From assembly GCA_964619555.1 (NCBI GenBank), contig CAZUDV010000009.1, positions 62,001-126,000 of the forward strand: 64,000 bases of DNA, given 5' to 3'. A program made the position numbers and the translations under genes. The notes under the pieces were generated by a model, which worked only from the letters and a program-made list of their open reading frames with translations, was not told where the DNA came from and made no database searches. Of this stretch, positions 18,322-25,875 are shown one piece after another. The stretch is from JAGOPY01 sp964619555 (GTDB taxonomy: Bacteria; Bacteroidota; Bacteroidia; Bacteroidales; JAGOPY01). Numbering within the stretch: position 1 is the stretch's first letter; the number at the start of each line of letters is the position of its first letter.

Positions 18322-18329
18322 CAAAAGTA
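18322..18329 (-). promoter_or_regulatory. Bacteroidota-type -7 element for the 4HB gene
   Basis: TACTTTTG on the minus strand matches TAnnTTTG and lies 40 nt upstream of the ATG at 18281. Confidence 0.45.
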
Positions 18330-18460
18330 ATGATTAATCCCGATGTTGCCTAAAAGTCATATACATTCACCCTGAAGAAATGCTTCTGAAACAGCGAATT
18401 TACCTGGCAGGTTTTCTTTAACTTTTTAAAAATCTGTGAAATCTGAGGTGAAATGTCCGG

Positions 18461-19630
18461 TCAAATCTTTTTTAACAATGAGAGCAGATTATACCCGGTT
18501 TCTGCCACGAAATAGAAGAACCGGTTGTTGATCCTGGCAAATCTTCCATAATTCACCATTTCCCCACCGAATCTGGATTTGAATTCCCTTACCCCGTATT
18601 CCCTTCCAGGTATTCCCAGACCCATAAAATCAAATGACGGGACACCGTGATCTACCGCATACTCCAATGCTGCCCACGTGGCCAGTACACTCGGGTGGAC
18701 CTGTTTGTACTCCTGGTCCAGGCCGCAGACGTACCATTCATAAATCGTTTTGAGGGGTGAAATGGGGGACAGTATCCCACCGATGATCTTTCCCCGGTAT
18801 TCAACCAGCAGGATGACACCGAGTTTCCCTTCTTTGGAGAAATGATAGAATTGTTCGAAAAACTCCCAGGAAGGCAATGGTTTTTTCACTTTATAACGGT
18901 ATAGCCGATAAAGGATGTCGTAGAAATCACGGACCTGGGAAAGGTTGGCGGGATGGATTATTTTAGCAAACTGATCATCGATTTGCGGTTGGCGGTCCGC
19001 ATATGGCTGAACTCCCAACTGCTGACCGCCGACCGCCGACTGCTGACCGCCGACTGCTGACCGCCGACCGCCGACTGCTGACTGCCGACCGCCGACCGCC
19101 GACTGAATCCCCAATCCTTTCCGGATTTGTCTCCAACGCGAATCGCTCATATTGCGTATCAGGATCTCCCTGCCAGAGGTATCTACGATCCTGTTGAGCC
19201 GGTCACGCAGGTGGAATCCTTCTTCCTCAAATGTCTTCACAAAGGCTTCCATGCTGAAGAAATTCCGGAATTGAATGAAAATGGAGCTACCGCTGACCAC
19301 TTTTTTCAGGCCTTTTAGAAGCATGCCGGCGATTTCTTCGCGGTTTTCAGGGTCGTCAGCGATCAACGGCCCACCGTAAATCACTGTCCTTGAGGAGAAA
19401 AATGACAGCGGGCCTTTCATTTCGCGAATCGTTACGGCGAGAAGGACCCCTTTCAACTGCCCCGAATTATCAACCGTTCCGATCATCTTCGGATTGAATC
19501 CTGGCACAACCCGGAAGAATTCATACATTTCCGGCGACTGGAAAATGTTTCCGTCAGGGTGATCCAGGACGAATTCAGACCACTGCTTTTCGTTGATTTG
19601 AGATGGATGTGTGATAAGTGTGAGATTCAC
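18461..19630 (-). CDS. FemAB/GNAT-like acyltransferase carrying an in-frame heptamer insertion
   Basis: The 389-aa protein looks like a FemAB-type (Acetyltransf_6) enzyme: an N-terminal GNAT-like half (WSEFVLDHPDGNIFQSPEMYEFF, residues 17-39) and a C-terminal half with FYDILYRLYRYKVKKPLP, GKIIGGILSPIS, YEWYVCGLD and the typical FDFMGLGIPGREYGVREFKSRFGGE. Such enzymes transfer aminoacyl or acyl groups in envelope polymers. Residues about 176-206 are a low-complexity block (QSAVGGR repeated) encoded by the 12-unit heptamer array at 19021-19104. It sits between the two halves, and because 84 nt is a multiple of three the frame is kept. Confidence 0.75.
   Translation of the reverse strand: MNLTLITHPSQINEKQWSEFVLDHPDGNIFQSPEMYEFFRVVPGFNPKMIGTVDNSGQLKGVLLAVTIREMKGPLSFFSSRTVIYGGPLIADDPENREEIAGMLLKGLKKVVSGSSIFIQFRNFFSMEAFVKTFEEEGFHLRDRLNRIVDTSGREILIRNMSDSRWRQIRKGLGIQSAVGGRQSAVGGRRSAVGGQQSAVGGQQLGVQPYADRQPQIDDQFAKIIHPANLSQVRDFYDILYRLYRYKVKKPLPSWEFFEQFYHFSKEGKLGVILLVEYRGKIIGGILSPISPLKTIYEWYVCGLDQEYKQVHPSVLATWAALEYAVDHGVPSFDFMGLGIPGREYGVREFKSRFGGEMVNYGRFARINNRFFYFVAETGYNLLSLLKKI
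19021..19104. repeat. Tandem heptamer array GC(T/C)GAC(C/T), 12 units, inside a gene
   Basis: Twelve uninterrupted 7-nt units (GCTGACC, GCCGACC, GCCGACT, GCTGACT) total 84 nt. The array lies wholly inside the FemAB-like gene. The same heptamer class occurs in an intergenic 13-unit array at 60714-60804. Confidence 0.95.
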
Positions 19631-19711
19631 GTCAGTGTGATGTTAAGACTGTAAGATGGTAGGAAAGTTGGGGCTCCAGGTCGAGATAATTGTAGGCTAG
19701 CAGCACATTCC

Positions 19712-19779
19712 GAACCCACCCCCGGCCCCTCCCTGTGATATTGATCATTATACGGATATTTTGTCAAAGGGAGGGGAGA
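19712..19779. repeat. C-rich palindromic element (copy 1, with long loop)
   Basis: GAACCCACCCCCGGCCCCTCCCT is followed by about 35 nt of AT-rich loop and then AGGGAGGGGAG. The left arm is nearly the same as the left arm at 50352-50406. It lies in the 263-bp gap between the FemAB-like start and the VanZ-like stop, where no gene is supported. Confidence 0.75.
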
Positions 19780-19860
19780 TATAATCATTATGGCCGTTGT
19801 TTCTACAATACCGGAACCCATACTGGGTTCGGCCTGTGCAAATATCTTATAGTCATGCAT

Positions 19861-19900
19861 CTTACAGTCTTACAGTCCTACAGTCTTACAGTCCTACCGT
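19861..19900. repeat. Tandem octamer array CTTACAGT / CCTACAGT, 5 units
   Basis: Five 8-nt units (CTTACAGT, CTTACAGT, CCTACAGT, CTTACAGT, CCTACCGT) end at the 3' end of the VanZ-like gene. That gene's TAG stop (19894-19896) lies inside the last unit. A partial relative, GACTGTAAGATGGTAGG, lies near 19647. Confidence 0.9.
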
Positions 19901-20262
19901 CTTCCAACCAAGGTCACAGCACCGGCTCCTAACAGGATTCCGACGCTATTGTAAACTAAATCAATTGGATTCATAGCCCTATCGGGGATAAATAATTGAG
20001 TTATTTCCGTGAGTGTACCCAGCAGAAGTCCTCCAATTATTGTCAGTATGAGCAATTTGGTAGAGACTTTTCTCCTCCACCCGGTCCTCCACAGCAGGAA
20101 CAATGCTGTCAGCACCGTATAAAATCCAAGATGTCCCAGGTAATCTGTGCGGAACCATTCTCCTCTGAACCTCACCTTTATGTCAGGCAGGTCGGGCCAA
20201 TAAGTCAGTACAAGCAATACTGCCAGCCAGGAGAAGAAGAGAACAGCAAAGAACCTTTTCAA
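19894..20262 (-). CDS. VanZ-like family membrane protein
   Basis: The 122-aa protein has about four transmembrane helices and the VanZ-like signature: an acidic/histidine motif after helix 1 (TDYLGHLGFYTVLTALFLL) and the conserved ELTQ-type motif TEITQLFIPDRAMNPIDLVYNSVGILLG. VanZ-like proteins are small inner-membrane proteins, some linked to glycopeptide tolerance or phosphatase-like functions; the role here is unknown. The stop codon lies in an octamer repeat, so the last residues (VGRR) may be repeat-derived. Confidence 0.8.
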   Translation of the reverse strand: MKRFFAVLFFSWLAVLLVLTYWPDLPDIKVRFRGEWFRTDYLGHLGFYTVLTALFLLWRTGWRRKVSTKLLILTIIGGLLLGTLTEITQLFIPDRAMNPIDLVYNSVGILLGAGAVTLVGRR

Positions 20263-20281
20263 GGTTTAAGGTTTAAGTTGG
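20261..20281. repeat. Short heptamer repeat AAGGTTT (about 2.5 units)
   Basis: AAGGTTT, AAGGTTT and AAGTTGG follow each other at the VanZ-like start codon. It is short but fits the heptamer pattern seen elsewhere and is close to the complement of the TTAACCC array at 20393-20413. Confidence 0.45.
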
Positions 20282-20330
20282 CGACTTTTATATTCTTTTA
20301 AAATACAACTTAATGTCAACTTAAAGTCGC

Positions 20331-20372
20331 GAACGAAGTGAGCAAATGACACGAGCGCAGCGAGTAAATGAC
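20331..20372. repeat. Direct repeat of a 20-nt unit with 22-nt period
   Basis: GAACGAAGTGAGCAAATGAC (20331-20350) and GAGCGCAGCGAGTAAATGAC (20353-20372) match at 16 of 20 positions. They lie in the 137-bp gap between the VanZ-like start and the deacetylase stop, which otherwise holds an AAGTCG inverted repeat and no gene. Confidence 0.7.
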
Positions 20373-20392
20373 TTTTTTAAAAATACCCGAAC

Positions 20393-20413
20393 TTAACCCT
20401 TAACCCTTAAACC
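20393..20413. repeat. Short heptamer array TTAACCC (3 units) over the deacetylase stop
   Basis: TTAACCC, TTAACCC and TTAAACC run through the stop codon (20400-20402) of the deacetylase gene, so the C-terminal residues FKG are repeat-encoded. Confidence 0.7.
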
Positions 20414-21317
20414 TCAACACTAACTGCTTAGCTAAATTCTTCACATTCTGCATCACCAGTTCCTGCAGCCAGGGAAGGGGCGTGTCGTTCCATCGTTGCG
20501 GGTGGAAGGTAAACATAACCTGGTCGGGGAGGAGGCCGGCGCGGGCGGCGGAGATGATATCGTTGGTGCTCCTGAGCCTCACCCCCTGGCCCCCTCTCCA
20601 ATTTGGAGAGGGGGAACCAAAGGGGGAGAGGTTACTGCCGACTGCCGACTGCCGACTGCGAACTGCGAACTGCGAACTGCCAACTTTATCCCGGACGCTT
20701 CCCTTCCCGTCCCATCTCCTGCCGGTATCGGTCAGGTAGAAGACTTTGGAGAAATCTATATCGAAGTAGGGCTCGCCGATGATGCCAAAGTCTCGGTAAT
20801 TCCGGGTTCCGGATTCAGGGTTTCGGTTTTCAGTGTATGACTGCGAACTGCGAACTGCGAACTGCGAACTGCGAACGGCCGACTCTCCCCAAAGCGCCCT
20901 GTTGTCCCATTTCGACAGCGGCGCGCCTTCCATGCAGATTGTTTTAACAGGTGCTATTTCACGCAGAATAGACAGGTTTTTTTCAAATCGCTGAATTGCT
21001 TTTTCATAATTTCCATGGCAATAGGAGAAGTCGTCGTAATGATAGCCGATTTCATGGCCCATGGCTGCTATTTCCCGGATGATGTCTTTATCGAAGTGGT
21101 CCGGAAGGATGCGGAAATAATAGGTACCTGAAATGCCCTGTTTGTGCTGTATGCGGGCAAATTGCAGGGCATTTCCGTACCGGGCTTCTACGTCGTGGCG
21201 GAGGATGATCACCCGTTTGGCTTGAACTTGAAGATATCCAGTAAAGGTTTGGAATTCATAACCTTGCCTGATCAGTGAATCAAGGAGTCGGTGGTATGTT
21301 TTGAGGGTGAAGTCCAT
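20400..21317 (-). CDS. Polysaccharide deacetylase-like (NodB-type) protein with repeat-derived insertions
   Basis: The 305-aa protein has the NodB-type metal motif RHDVE (residues 40-44, Asp42), GTYYFRIL and EIGYHYDDF (89-97), then EGAPLSKWDNR, IGEPYFDIDFSKVFYLTDTGRRW and TFHPQRW. These are typical of Bacteroidota polysaccharide-deacetylase-like enzymes acting on N-acetylated or other acylated sugars. Two blocks are foreign. Residues about 146-174 come from a heptamer array plus a GGAACCC-type repeat. Residues about 212-250 come from another heptamer array plus a C-rich palindrome. All keep the frame, and both sit between conserved motifs, so the enzyme may still fold. Confidence 0.78.
   Translation of the reverse strand: MDFTLKTYHRLLDSLIRQGYEFQTFTGYLQVQAKRVIILRHDVEARYGNALQFARIQHKQGISGTYYFRILPDHFDKDIIREIAAMGHEIGYHYDDFSYCHGNYEKAIQRFEKNLSILREIAPVKTICMEGAPLSKWDNRALWGESAVRSSQFAVRSSQSYTENRNPESGTRNYRDFGIIGEPYFDIDFSKVFYLTDTGRRWDGKGSVRDKVGSSQFAVRSRQSAVGSNLSPFGSPSPNWRGGQGVRLRSTNDIISAARAGLLPDQVMFTFHPQRWNDTPLPWLQELVMQNVKNLAKQLVLRFKG
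20577..20632. repeat. C-rich palindromic element (copy 2) inside the deacetylase gene
   Basis: CCTCACCCCCTGGCCCCCTC, then TCCAATTTGGA, then GAGGGGG and a GGGGGAGAGG tail form a strong hairpin. It is read in frame as part of the deacetylase and encodes SPSPNWRGGQGVR. It directly abuts the heptamer array at 20634. Confidence 0.85.
20634..20685. repeat. Tandem heptamer array ACTGCCG / ACTGCGA, 7 units, inside the deacetylase gene
   Basis: Seven 7-nt units change from ACTGCCG (left) to ACTGCGA (right) and are read in frame as part of residues about 212-227. They touch the C-rich palindrome on the left. Confidence 0.92.
20840..20881. repeat. Tandem heptamer array ACTGCGA, 5-6 units, inside the deacetylase gene
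   Basis: Five exact ACTGCGA units and a degenerate sixth lie in frame and encode residues about 146-160. The neighbouring 20800-20838 stretch (GGGTTCCGGATTCAGGGTTTCGG) is a second repeat-like sequence. Confidence 0.9.
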
Positions 21318-21538
21318 TCAAAAGCTCATAGCATTACGTCAATCTTCAGATATTTTAATCAAAGATTTTACAGATTTTTTGGAGTTCTGAGTTCCGGATT
21401 TCAGGTTCAAATTCCCACTTAATTTTCATTCATGGATCTATACCTTGTGTACTCAATACAAGTAATTCATTCCAATAATACGCCCGGCCAAGATATCCCC
21501 GTCGCCCTGGTAGATGTCCCAGTGGGTGTTGGAATGAT
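21318..21538. other. 221-bp gap between wecB stop and deacetylase start; no supported gene
   Basis: On the minus strand a 29-codon open stretch containing NTHWDIYQGDGDILAGRII follows the wecB stop in a different frame and ends in TGA. It looks coding-like but I cannot assign it. The part nearest the deacetylase contains an ATTTCAGGTTC / GAGTTCCGGATTTC repeat-like sequence. Confidence 0.3.
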
Positions 21539-22732
21539 TTATAACCTGAAATTCAGGATTTCTTTTAGACATCTTTCTGCTGTATGCCCGTCCCAACGAT
21601 CAGGTCGGACCGGTTGTCGTGTTATCTTAAGGGTTGCCAAAAATTCTTTTTTGATCCTTTCCACGTTGTTGCCAACCAGCACGCTGGCACCCCCATGTTC
21701 CCTAAGTGTTATTGGTCTTTCAGTGTTCCAGCGCATGGTCAGGCAAGGAGTGCCTAGCACAGTGCATTCTTCTTGCAATCCTCCACTATCGGTCAGCATG
21801 ATACGGGCGTCCATGTTGAGCCGCAGCATTTCAAGGTATCCTATGGGGTGAAGCAGTGTAATATTTGGATGGGCAAGAGCTTCTTCCCAGATACCATACT
21901 CCTTCATCATTTTTTCGGTGCGTGGATGAATAGGCCAGATCAATGGCAATGTCTCAGCAACTTCATCAGTCAAAACGCGAAATAGGGGCACAATTACCTC
22001 CTTAAGGTCGACATTGGAAGGGCGGTGCAGGGTGATTACTGCGTAATCCCGAGACCCGATCGCGTCATTGTCCCAATTGTGGGAGGCAAAACGGGCTAGA
22101 TTAGTAATGCTGTTGTTTTCAATGATCTTCTCAACTTTCAGGTTGGCAGCCCGGTCACGGTTGGCCTCGAGGGTATCGATCATAATATTGCCGACAAACC
22201 CGATCTTATCATCAGATACTCCTTCATTTCGTAAGTTTTCACTTGAAAGTAAATCGGGAGTAAGCAGCAAATCGGCAAGGCGATCGGTGACAAGCCGGTT
22301 GATCTCTTCAGGCATGGTCATATCGCCCGATCGAAGGCCTGCCTCAATGTGGCAAACCCTTACCAGTTCTTTTTTAGCTGTAACTGAACAGGCCAGTGTG
22401 GCATTTACATCACCCACGACCACTACCCAATCCGGCTTTTCTGATCTAAGAACCTTCTCAAATTCGATCATGGTATGGCCCACTTGTTCTGCGTGTGTAC
22501 CTGAACCAATTTCGAGATTTATATCCGGCTCCTGAATTTCGAGATCTTCAAAAAATGATCTGGACATTCTGATATCATAATGCTGGCCTGTATGAACAAG
22601 TAAATGATCAACAGAAGGAGCACCTGGATTTACGGATAATGATTGGTTATGCTTTTTGATTGCTTTGGTGAAAGGTGCAATCTTCATGAAATTTGGCCTG
22701 GCGCCAACTACGGATAATATCTTAAGCTTCAC
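21539..22732 (-). CDS. wecB: UDP-N-acetylglucosamine 2-epimerase (non-hydrolysing)
   Basis: The 397-aa GT-B-fold enzyme interconverts UDP-GlcNAc and UDP-ManNAc, a precursor for surface polysaccharides. Family motifs are VGARPNFMKIAPF (residues 9-21), HTGQHYD, VVGDVNATLA, HIEAGLRSGDMTMPEE, ITLHRPSNVD and LTDSGGLQEE. It is the last gene of the compact acetamidino cluster (131 bp after wbpG) and the most downstream gene of the AT-rich locus, although its own sequence is richer in GC than wbpG next to it. A related acetamidino pathway uses UDP-ManNAc-type sugars, so proximity may be functional. Confidence 0.93.
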   Translation of the reverse strand: MKLKILSVVGARPNFMKIAPFTKAIKKHNQSLSVNPGAPSVDHLLVHTGQHYDIRMSRSFFEDLEIQEPDINLEIGSGTHAEQVGHTMIEFEKVLRSEKPDWVVVVGDVNATLACSVTAKKELVRVCHIEAGLRSGDMTMPEEINRLVTDRLADLLLTPDLLSSENLRNEGVSDDKIGFVGNIMIDTLEANRDRAANLKVEKIIENNSITNLARFASHNWDNDAIGSRDYAVITLHRPSNVDLKEVIVPLFRVLTDEVAETLPLIWPIHPRTEKMMKEYGIWEEALAHPNITLLHPIGYLEMLRLNMDARIMLTDSGGLQEECTVLGTPCLTMRWNTERPITLREHGGASVLVGNNVERIKKEFLATLKITRQPVRPDRWDGHTAERCLKEILNFRL

Positions 22733-22862
22733 GTGAAATTTTCTCGTTAATTTTTTTTCGCTGATTTATTGAAAAAGAATAAGATCAAAAGAATAAAATT
22801 TATTTTATATCTAAAATCGAATAAAAAGACTATTATTAAGTCACAGTATGAATTGTGTGCTT

Positions 22863-24026
22863 TCATTTAAAAAAGTTAAAATATTTGAGATAAACGGTCT
22901 CGGGAATTATACCTAATTTAGTGCCCCATTCTATTGGTTTTCTCATCGCCTTAATCAATGGATAATAGGATTTGTAATTTAGAAAAGATTTAACTGGTTG
23001 ATTCATTATTTCCTCAAATTCGGTATGAGTAAAATCTAATTTTTTAATACAATAATCGAGTAAATCTTGTCCCCCTTTGTAAGGATCGGTTTTGACTTTT
23101 TCCAAGGCTTGATCACGGCTCATTTGACCTGACCGAATTAATGATGAATAGTGAAGTTTACGTTTGTCAATATTGAATTTTCTTGTCAGAATATATGCCT
23201 GAAAGAAGTTAGTGTATTTCGATTCATGATGCTTCCCGCCATAATCTGTCCAATTGACCTCTTTATTAAGCAATTCTAAAACATTTTTTTCATCATATGG
23301 AATGTAATATAGAATTCGAACTTGTCGAATGCCTTTTATAAAAGTATAATAGAGATAATCCAATAGCTTCATTATAGGAAAACTCTTGATCTTAACGGTA
23401 CCAAATTTACTTTGGATATAATTGATATATTTTCCATCCATATAGGTCCAGGTTAAAGGAGTTGTACCCTCAGTTCGAAAAGAATGGCCGTGGATTATAT
23501 GTTTGATGCCCTCCTTTGCAGCAGCTTTGAAAAGCACTGAAAATATTACCCAATCTGTTGGAACTTCTGCGTCCGGGACCGATGCCTTTAAAAAAGCTCG
23601 TTGCAGATCTTTAAATTCTTCCCAGTTGGCAACATGTGTATAGAGATCCACACCCAGTGTCTTGCATGCATTTTTAATATTTTTTACAGCGATATCAGAA
23701 TTCCATCCATTATCAAAATGGACGACTAATGGCCTTAGCCCAAGCTTGACAGTATTATACAATGTGTAAGTACTATCACGTCCACCACTTACCCCAACAA
23801 TGCAGTCGTATTTTTTACCTTTACCAGATTTTTTGATTTCATCCACTATTTGCATTAATCGTTTTTTAGCTGTATCGTCGAGTGGATATTTTTTTTCCAT
23901 TTCATCCTGGATTTTACAAAACGGACAGATACCATCTTCGTCAAAGGTGATACCCGGAACGGAATCATCCATAACGCATCGGGTGCAAACTTTTTTTGAT
24001 TTGTATTGGTAAGGTGCGATTCCCAT
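22863..24026 (-). CDS. N-acetyl sugar amidotransferase (WbpG / PseA family)
   Basis: The 387-aa protein has an N-terminal zinc-binding cysteine set (CTRCVMDDSVPGI and GICPFCK) and a PP-loop ATPase motif SGGRDSTY (around residue 80). It matches the WbpG/PseA family that, with a HisH-like glutaminase and a HisF-like partner, turns an N-acetyl group of a sugar into an acetamidino group. Both partners are encoded just upstream (HisF2 and HisH2). The GHSFRTEG and WTYMDGKYI blocks also fit the family. Start ATG at 24026, 4 bp after the DUF354 gene. Confidence 0.92.
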   Translation of the reverse strand: MGIAPYQYKSKKVCTRCVMDDSVPGITFDEDGICPFCKIQDEMEKKYPLDDTAKKRLMQIVDEIKKSGKGKKYDCIVGVSGGRDSTYTLYNTVKLGLRPLVVHFDNGWNSDIAVKNIKNACKTLGVDLYTHVANWEEFKDLQRAFLKASVPDAEVPTDWVIFSVLFKAAAKEGIKHIIHGHSFRTEGTTPLTWTYMDGKYINYIQSKFGTVKIKSFPIMKLLDYLYYTFIKGIRQVRILYYIPYDEKNVLELLNKEVNWTDYGGKHHESKYTNFFQAYILTRKFNIDKRKLHYSSLIRSGQMSRDQALEKVKTDPYKGGQDLLDYCIKKLDFTHTEFEEIMNQPVKSFLNYKSYYPLIKAMRKPIEWGTKLGIIPETVYLKYFNFFK

Positions 24027-24030
24027 ACTT

Positions 24031-25113
24031 TTAACTTTTTATAGTATTTTCCAAATAATTTGAGATCAAATTAGTATACCATTTTGCCACGTCGATCTTA
24101 TCGTTAAAAATTCTCTTTCTTTTGAGATCCCAGGTTCCTTTTAAGTCTTCCAAAGAAAGCAGATATTTGAGAGTATCAATGATTTTTTCAAAGTGATCTG
24201 TTGTTATTCCATATCCTAAACCATAAGTTTTTTCAATTTCGTTAAGATATTCAATTTTTCCGACAAAATCATTGAAACGAATGAAGGGTGTACCTAATAA
24301 CCCTGCTTCCGCGCACATTGTTTGGCTATCCCCAATAAATAAGGAAGCGTAAGCTAAAAAATGATGCATTTTATTGGGGGTAATGCTAAAGCGGTATCTG
24401 TTATATTTTGGATTGAGTTTTGATTCATTTGAAATGAATACACGACCTTTAACCTCTAATTCGGCTATTATTTTATCAAGTATGTCTTCGTTCAGCCCGG
24501 TGTGCTTTCCTTCGATATCGTGACCGGAAGTCAGGCTGACCAACCTGATAAGGAAATACATCGGATATTCTTTCACGATATCTTCGATTTGTGAGAAATC
24601 CGGTTTAAAATAATCCGGGTGCAGGTAGGCCATCTTTTGAATGCCATTGTATCCTATTTTCTTGTAATCATATTTACCAACTGAACATGAAATCGGAGCG
24701 ACAATATTGGTTGCAAAAGGATATGATGCTTTACAAAATAGTCTATTTATTTCATAATCATCCTCATTAAATACTAATGATGGTATACCCATTAATTTAC
24801 CGATATGCGTTATAGCAATATCTGTACCTATCATCAAATCCGGTTTCCAATTATTACAGAATCTCCATAAATTAATATCCTGTTTTACAATTTCAATAAA
24901 CCCATTTGAAACAACAGAAAATATATTTGTGTTTCTTTCTCTTTTTTCACTGATCTTTATATAAGTTACACCTTCACTAATAAGCAGTTCTTCCAGAATA
25001 TCCTTTTTTCTTATAACATAAATAACTGAATGTCCGATTTCTTTCAGTTGCAATGCTGAATATTTAAAAACATAGTAATGTGCCGGGTGATTAAGGGCGA
25101 TAACTATTTTCAT
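24031..25113 (-). CDS. DUF354-type GT-B-like protein
   Basis: The 360-aa protein starts IVIALNHPAHYYVFKYSALQLKEIGHSV, the typical opening of DUF354 proteins, which have a glycosyltransferase/epimerase GT-B-like fold. Further family-like parts are DLMIGTDIAITHIGKLMGIPSLVFNEDD and FIGDSQTMCAEAGLLGTPFIRFNDF (nucleotide-sugar end). The function is unproven. It sits between hisF2 and wbpG with gaps of 1 and 4 bp, so it is cotranscribed with the acetamidino set, and it may transfer or modify the amidinated sugar. Confidence 0.8.
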   Translation of the reverse strand: MKIVIALNHPAHYYVFKYSALQLKEIGHSVIYVIRKKDILEELLISEGVTYIKISEKRERNTNIFSVVSNGFIEIVKQDINLWRFCNNWKPDLMIGTDIAITHIGKLMGIPSLVFNEDDYEINRLFCKASYPFATNIVAPISCSVGKYDYKKIGYNGIQKMAYLHPDYFKPDFSQIEDIVKEYPMYFLIRLVSLTSGHDIEGKHTGLNEDILDKIIAELEVKGRVFISNESKLNPKYNRYRFSITPNKMHHFLAYASLFIGDSQTMCAEAGLLGTPFIRFNDFVGKIEYLNEIEKTYGLGYGITTDHFEKIIDTLKYLLSLEDLKGTWDLKRKRIFNDKIDVAKWYTNLISNYLENTIKS

Positions 25114-25114
25114 C

Positions 25115-25873
25115 TTAAAAAAGTGTTGATAATTCTTGTTTATCAGGGTAGTTTATTAGAATCCCTTTTCTATGGCCATGGTATACAAAAATACTACCGG
25201 CAGCTAACCCCAATGCATGTGCGTATGAGAAAGCTTGTTGTAAATGCTCAAGGTTTCCGGCACCACCGAGTGCAACAACCGGGATGGAAACAGCCTCAGA
25301 TACTTTTTTAATTAGGTCAAGGTCGTAACCAGTCATAGTTCCATCCCTGTCTATGGACTGTAAAATGATTTCACCAGCTCCTTTCTGTTCCATCAATATT
25401 GCAAAATCAACAGGTGAATAGGCAGCAGACTTCGATCCACTAAGAAAACAGACTTTATTTTTTCCAAATAGACCTTTCTTATAATCTATACAAACTACGA
25501 TTGTGGAAGCCCCATAAATCTTGGAAGCATTTCTTATGAAATTGGGATCATATACTGCAGTAGTATTTAGAACAACCTTTTCAGCTCCGGCAGCAATTAT
25601 TTTTTGGATTTCTTCAATGGTTTTTATTCCTCCACCAACAGCAAAAGGCATATTGGCTTCCTCACCAACTTTTTTCACAAATTCAGGAGAAACGGTCCGT
25701 TTATCTTTGCTTGCAGATATATCTAAGAACACAAGTTCGTCTGCTCTTAAGTCATTAAAGATCTTGACAGCATTGATAGGGTCCCCAATGTATTGATGCT
25801 TTTTAAATTTAATGGATTTTACTAATCCTTTATTCCTAAGCAATAATACAGGAATTACTCTTGGTCTGAACAT
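25115..25873 (-). CDS. HisF2/WbuZ-type imidazole-glycerol-phosphate-synthase-like subunit (acetamidino modification)
   Basis: The 252-aa (beta/alpha)8 protein resembles HisF, with the phosphate-binding GGGIKTIEEI and GGAGNLEHL motifs. The HisF catalytic Asp11 (normally in PCLDV) is replaced: the segment here reads VIPVLLLRNKG. The second catalytic aspartate region (VVCIDYKKG) is kept. This is the pattern of the AglZ/HisF2 family in glycan loci, where the protein channels ammonia to WbpG rather than making imidazole. It starts 2 bp after hisH2 and ends 1 bp before the DUF354 gene. Confidence 0.9.
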   Translation of the reverse strand: MFRPRVIPVLLLRNKGLVKSIKFKKHQYIGDPINAVKIFNDLRADELVFLDISASKDKRTVSPEFVKKVGEEANMPFAVGGGIKTIEEIQKIIAAGAEKVVLNTTAVYDPNFIRNASKIYGASTIVVCIDYKKGLFGKNKVCFLSGSKSAAYSPVDFAILMEQKGAGEIILQSIDRDGTMTGYDLDLIKKVSEAVSIPVVALGGAGNLEHLQQAFSYAHALGLAAGSIFVYHGHRKGILINYPDKQELSTLF

Positions 25874-25875
25874 TA

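Noticed and set aside
19627..19860. 77-codon minus-strand frame
   Set aside because: It crosses a C-rich palindrome and shows no conserved pattern.
20393..20413. TTAACCC repeat as a telomere-like end
   Set aside because: Only three units, in the middle of a contig; it belongs to the heptamer class.
21432..21851. 139-codon plus-strand frame
   Set aside because: It runs antisense to wecB and the downstream gap; codon pattern follows wecB.
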